In this document: one piece after another, positions 61,842-64,000 of the stretch | Layout of the letters: the number at the start of each line of letters is the position of its first letter | Position numbering within the stretch: position 1 is the stretch's first letter | Assembly (NCBI RefSeq): GCF_028622115.1 | Contig: NZ_CP097263.1 | Coordinates: 6,944,001 to 7,008,000, forward strand | DNA length: 64,000 bases | Source: Kutzneria chonburiensis | Lineage (GTDB): Bacteria; Actinomycetota; Actinomycetes; Mycobacteriales; Pseudonocardiaceae | Direction: 5' to 3' | The notes under the pieces: generated by a model | Told to the model about the DNA's origin: nothing | Seen by the model: only the letters and a program-made list of their open reading frames with translations | The model's database searches: none | Made by a program: the position numbers and the translations under genes

Positions 61842-62275
61842 TCCGACGAATTCTGGCACTGGCGGCGGTAGTTGCTGTGGCCGGGTGCTCCAGCCCGCCA
61901 CCTCCGCCAAGGGATGACCGGGCGGCGGTGCGGGCGGCGATCGAAAGGTTCGGCAAAGAACTGTTGCTGCTGGGGGACATCAAGTCGGTCCCGGCGGTGC
62001 AGGTCAGCGACTACTGCCCGACGGCGCACTGGGTGTCGGTGCAGTGGTCGGCGGATCTGCCGAAGCAGCCGGGAGACCTGGCGCCGGTGGAGATCGAGAA
62101 GAACGTGATCGGACAGGCGCTGAGCTCGATCAGGCTGGACGGGGTGCGGGTGGTCAACGCCAAGGACTACCCGGAGGAAATGGCGGTCGCGCAGACCACG
62201 GACCATGCGACGATGCTGACTACGACAGTGCCACGGGCCGAATACGTGCGGGTGGACGGGTATGCCTCCTGCTAG
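61835..62275 (+). CDS. Small lipoprotein, tandem copy 2
   Basis: A 146-residue paralogue of the preceding gene (lipobox VAGC; DDRAAVRAAIERFGKELLLLG, THWA/AHWVSVQWSA-type centre, ending VPRAEYVRVDGYASC). It overlaps copy 1 by seven bases. Duplicated adjacent small lipoproteins after a large secreted protein are what immunity gene arrays look like, although no function is proven. Its stop overlaps the converging lipoprotein gene by four bases. Confidence 0.83.
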   Translation: MLIRRILALAAVVAVAGCSSPPPPPRDDRAAVRAAIERFGKELLLLGDIKSVPAVQVSDYCPTAHWVSVQWSADLPKQPGDLAPVEIEKNVIGQALSSIRLDGVRVVNAKDYPEEMAVAQTTDHATMLTTTVPRAEYVRVDGYASC

Positions 62276-63249
62276 TGGTAGGTGAAGGTGTAGGACAGCG
62301 AAGCGGCGAAGCTGCCGGGCTGGCCGAGGGTGGCGTCTACGGTGACGGAGACGTCGTAGAACTGGTTCTTCAAGCCGGGCAAGGTCTTCTTGACGTGACC
62401 GGTGCCGTCCCACACGGAACCGGGATCGACGCCGAGGGCGGGAGCGTCGGCGGCCAGAGCGGACTGGGCGTCGGCGATGCTGCTGGAGGCCAACGAGACG
62501 ACGGTCTGGGTGGCGGTGGAGTCGACGCTGCGGACGGGGCGGGTGATGACGCCGGCGGGCAGGGTGAGGCGAACGGCCAGAGTGGTGTTCCACGCGGGCT
62601 GGACGCGGGCGGTGGGAAAGCCGTCGCGGAAGGCGAGTTCGGCGCGGGAAGGCCGATGGGTGAGGTCGATGGGGAAGACGCCGTCGTGCACAACGGCATC
62701 GATGGCGTCGTTGTGGAACTGGTCGATGGTGAAGGTGTAGTTGACGCCGACCGCCCCATCGTCGTAGCCGATGATCTCGACGTAAGCGGCGAGCCAACCG
62801 TGGACGAAGCCGTCGACGACGCCGGAGCCGATGGTGCCGGAAAGACGGGAAATCTGCTCCTCCATCTCGGCAGTGGGCAGACCGAGGGTGGGTGCGTCGC
62901 CGAGCAGGCTCTGGAGGGCCTGCTCGGAACGGTCGAACTTTCGTTGCACGACAATGTGTTGCGGCGGCAAAGGCGTGTTCCCGGTGAAGTCGCCGCCGTC
63001 GGCGGTGATGACAAAAGCGGGAATGTGCAGCGTCCCGGAAGGCAGCACGACGGTGGTGGCCAACGGATCCGCGCCCTGACGCTGGTAGGAGCGGTCGTTA
63101 CGGCCGTCGGCGAAGGCGAAGTCGGCCCGGGTGGGCTTGCGGGTGAGATCGATGGTCGCCTTGTTGTCGTGCACCAGCGTCGGCGCGACGGGGGTTCCCA
63201 CGGTGCAACCTCCAAGCAGGAGAAGGAGAAGAGCGGCCAGCCACCTCAT
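62272..63249 (-). CDS. Lipoprotein downstream of a third large type VII-type substrate
   Basis: A 325-residue lipoprotein. The signal MRWLAALLLLLLGGC ends in lipobox LGGC. The mature part consists of two repeated beta-rich halves: each has a THRPSRAELAF or TRKPTRADFAF-type phrase, and the VRLTLPAGVI/VVLPSGTLHIPAF strands recur. Domain name unknown. ATG overlaps the previous gene's stop (ATGA). It is the third case here of a large substrate gene directly followed by a lipoprotein gene. Confidence 0.83.
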   Translation of the reverse strand: MRWLAALLLLLLGGCTVGTPVAPTLVHDNKATIDLTRKPTRADFAFADGRNDRSYQRQGADPLATTVVLPSGTLHIPAFVITADGGDFTGNTPLPPQHIVVQRKFDRSEQALQSLLGDAPTLGLPTAEMEEQISRLSGTIGSGVVDGFVHGWLAAYVEIIGYDDGAVGVNYTFTIDQFHNDAIDAVVHDGVFPIDLTHRPSRAELAFRDGFPTARVQPAWNTTLAVRLTLPAGVITRPVRSVDSTATQTVVSLASSSIADAQSALAADAPALGVDPGSVWDGTGHVKKTLPGLKNQFYDVSVTVDATLGQPGSFAASLSYTFTYH

Positions 63250-64000
63250 GACCACGGCCAGTGGAAGCGAATGTCGGCATCGACGTCGACGTCCCAGTCC
63301 TCGAGCAGGTGCTCGGCCAACTGCGGCCATCGGTGCTCAAGACGCTGATCGGCCACCCGGTCGGGCACGGGCGACGCGACGATGGCCCGCGCCTGGTCGG
63401 GATGCTCGGCCAGCAGCTTCTGGTACGCCGGCAGGGTGTCATGGGTGACGTAGTCCCACCGATGGTCACGGTCGGCCACGTTGAACGAGGGCAGCGGCGT
63501 CTTCACGTGGGCGCCAACGGTTTCGTCGGCGAACAGCCCGGGAACGGTGACATCGCCGCCGATGGTCAGCGGCTTGTACTCCCCTGGGGTATGCGTTCCG
63601 GGAATGGACGCCTGCCCGGCGACGGTCATGCCGTAGGTCATGGCCCTGCCGACGACACCGTCATGGTTGTACATCTCGTCGTACTGCTTGGCGATGACCT
63701 GGTTCTGCTCGCGGTAGAGCAGATCGGTGTTGCCGTGCTGGATCCGCGCCGGGTCGCCGCTGCCGATGTCGCTCCACGCGTTGGCCGCGCGGTCGTCGAT
63801 CAGCCCGGCCCGGCGCATCTCGTCGATCGCCCCGGTGCCGCCGTTGAGGTACGCCTCGTGCATCGAGCCCTGGTCGATGAAGATGTGCTTCTGCATGGCC
63901 AGGAACTTGTTCTCGAACCAGCCCAGCTCGTCGGCGCTGAGGTTGGCCCCGGCCGACGCCAGGTCCCGCAACTCCGGCGGCAGCGAGTTGATCTTGTCGG
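63246..64000 (-). CDS. Large type VII-type substrate, C-terminal part (cut by window edge)
   Basis: The reading frame runs past the window end (translated inward from the edge as DKINSLPPELRD), so only about 250 C-terminal residues are seen. Polar, Asp/His-rich, without signal or membrane segment. The visible part (LSADELGWFENKFLAMQKHIF, DYVTHDTLPAYQKLLAEHP) matches nothing I recognise. Its position immediately upstream of, and coupled to, a lipoprotein gene fits the large-substrate/lipoprotein pattern of this locus. An internal TTG at 63971 could be mistaken for its start. Confidence 0.72.
   Translation of the reverse strand, partial: DKINSLPPELRDLASAGANLSADELGWFENKFLAMQKHIFIDQGSMHEAYLNGGTGAIDEMRRAGLIDDRAANAWSDIGSGDPARIQHGNTDLLYREQNQVIAKQYDEMYNHDGVVGRAMTYGMTVAGQASIPGTHTPGEYKPLTIGGDVTVPGLFADETVGAHVKTPLPSFNVADRDHRWDYVTHDTLPAYQKLLAEHPDQARAIVASPVPDRVADQRLEHRWPQLAEHLLEDWDVDVDADIRFHWPWS

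Noticed and set aside
1-64000. CRISPR array or cas genes
   Set aside because: No regularly spaced repeats and no Cas-like proteins were seen; the only short tandem repeat is the G-rich one at 4901-4936.

Overview
The window is G+C-rich actinomycete DNA, most likely from the order Pseudonocardiales (Kutzneria/Amycolatopsis-type relatives); the genus is an inference. Supporting signs are the actinobacterial integration host factor, a LytR-CpsA-Psr protein, L,D-transpeptidase lipoproteins, SARP and large LuxR regulators, many type VII secretion-type substrates, several promoters with a -10 box about seven bases before a start codon (leaderless mRNAs), and codons ending mostly in G or C.

Layout. 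1-1113 holds no convincing gene. 1114-13608 carries chromosomal genes: a small ribbon-helix-helix-like protein, a double TrkA-N/RCK membrane protein, two paralogous L,D-transpeptidase lipoproteins, a coupled ADP-ribosyltransferase-like/ADP-ribosylglycohydrolase pair, a stand-alone integration host factor, glmS, a DUF2786 protein and a MazG-type pyrophosphohydrolase. 13818-28512 is a compact biosynthetic cluster of the PUFA-synthase/heterocyst-glycolipid-synthase type: a giant protein (two NPD/FMN enoylreductase-like domains, KS, AT, ACP, KR), a KS-AT-dehydratase protein, a dehydratase/phosphopantetheinyl-transferase protein, a free ACP, an alpha/beta hydrolase, a glycosyltransferase and a SARP-type regulator. 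Together they could build, reduce, release and glycosylate a fatty-acyl-like polyketide. 28659-42307 holds envelope and regulatory genes: an SRPBCC protein, a degenerate GGDEF/EAL protein, hydrolases, an MFS exporter, an LCP ligase, an ornithine cyclodeaminase homologue, a polysaccharide deacetylase/glycosyltransferase pair and a LuxR-type ATPase regulator.

42595-50238 is an integrated island. tRNA-Lys(TTT) is intact at the left edge, and its 3' half plus flank is repeated at the right edge. Inside are an IS481-family element with clean ends and target duplication, an XRE/Nudix/HD cassette, a large imperfect palindrome, an A+T-richer orphan gene with two CxxC motifs and a hydrophobic C-terminus, and a DUF433/DUF5615 toxin-antitoxin-like pair. 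No integrase is visible.

50266-64000 is mostly a type VII secretion substrate locus without machinery genes: WXG100/EspC/PPE-like small proteins, and three large secreted-type proteins each followed closely by one or two lipoprotein genes. The repeated large-protein/lipoprotein pairing resembles toxin-immunity modules.

Four places look like single-base frame errors in C/G runs (8596-8600, 23555-23558, 29817-29819, 56064-56068). Calls there depend on sequence accuracy.
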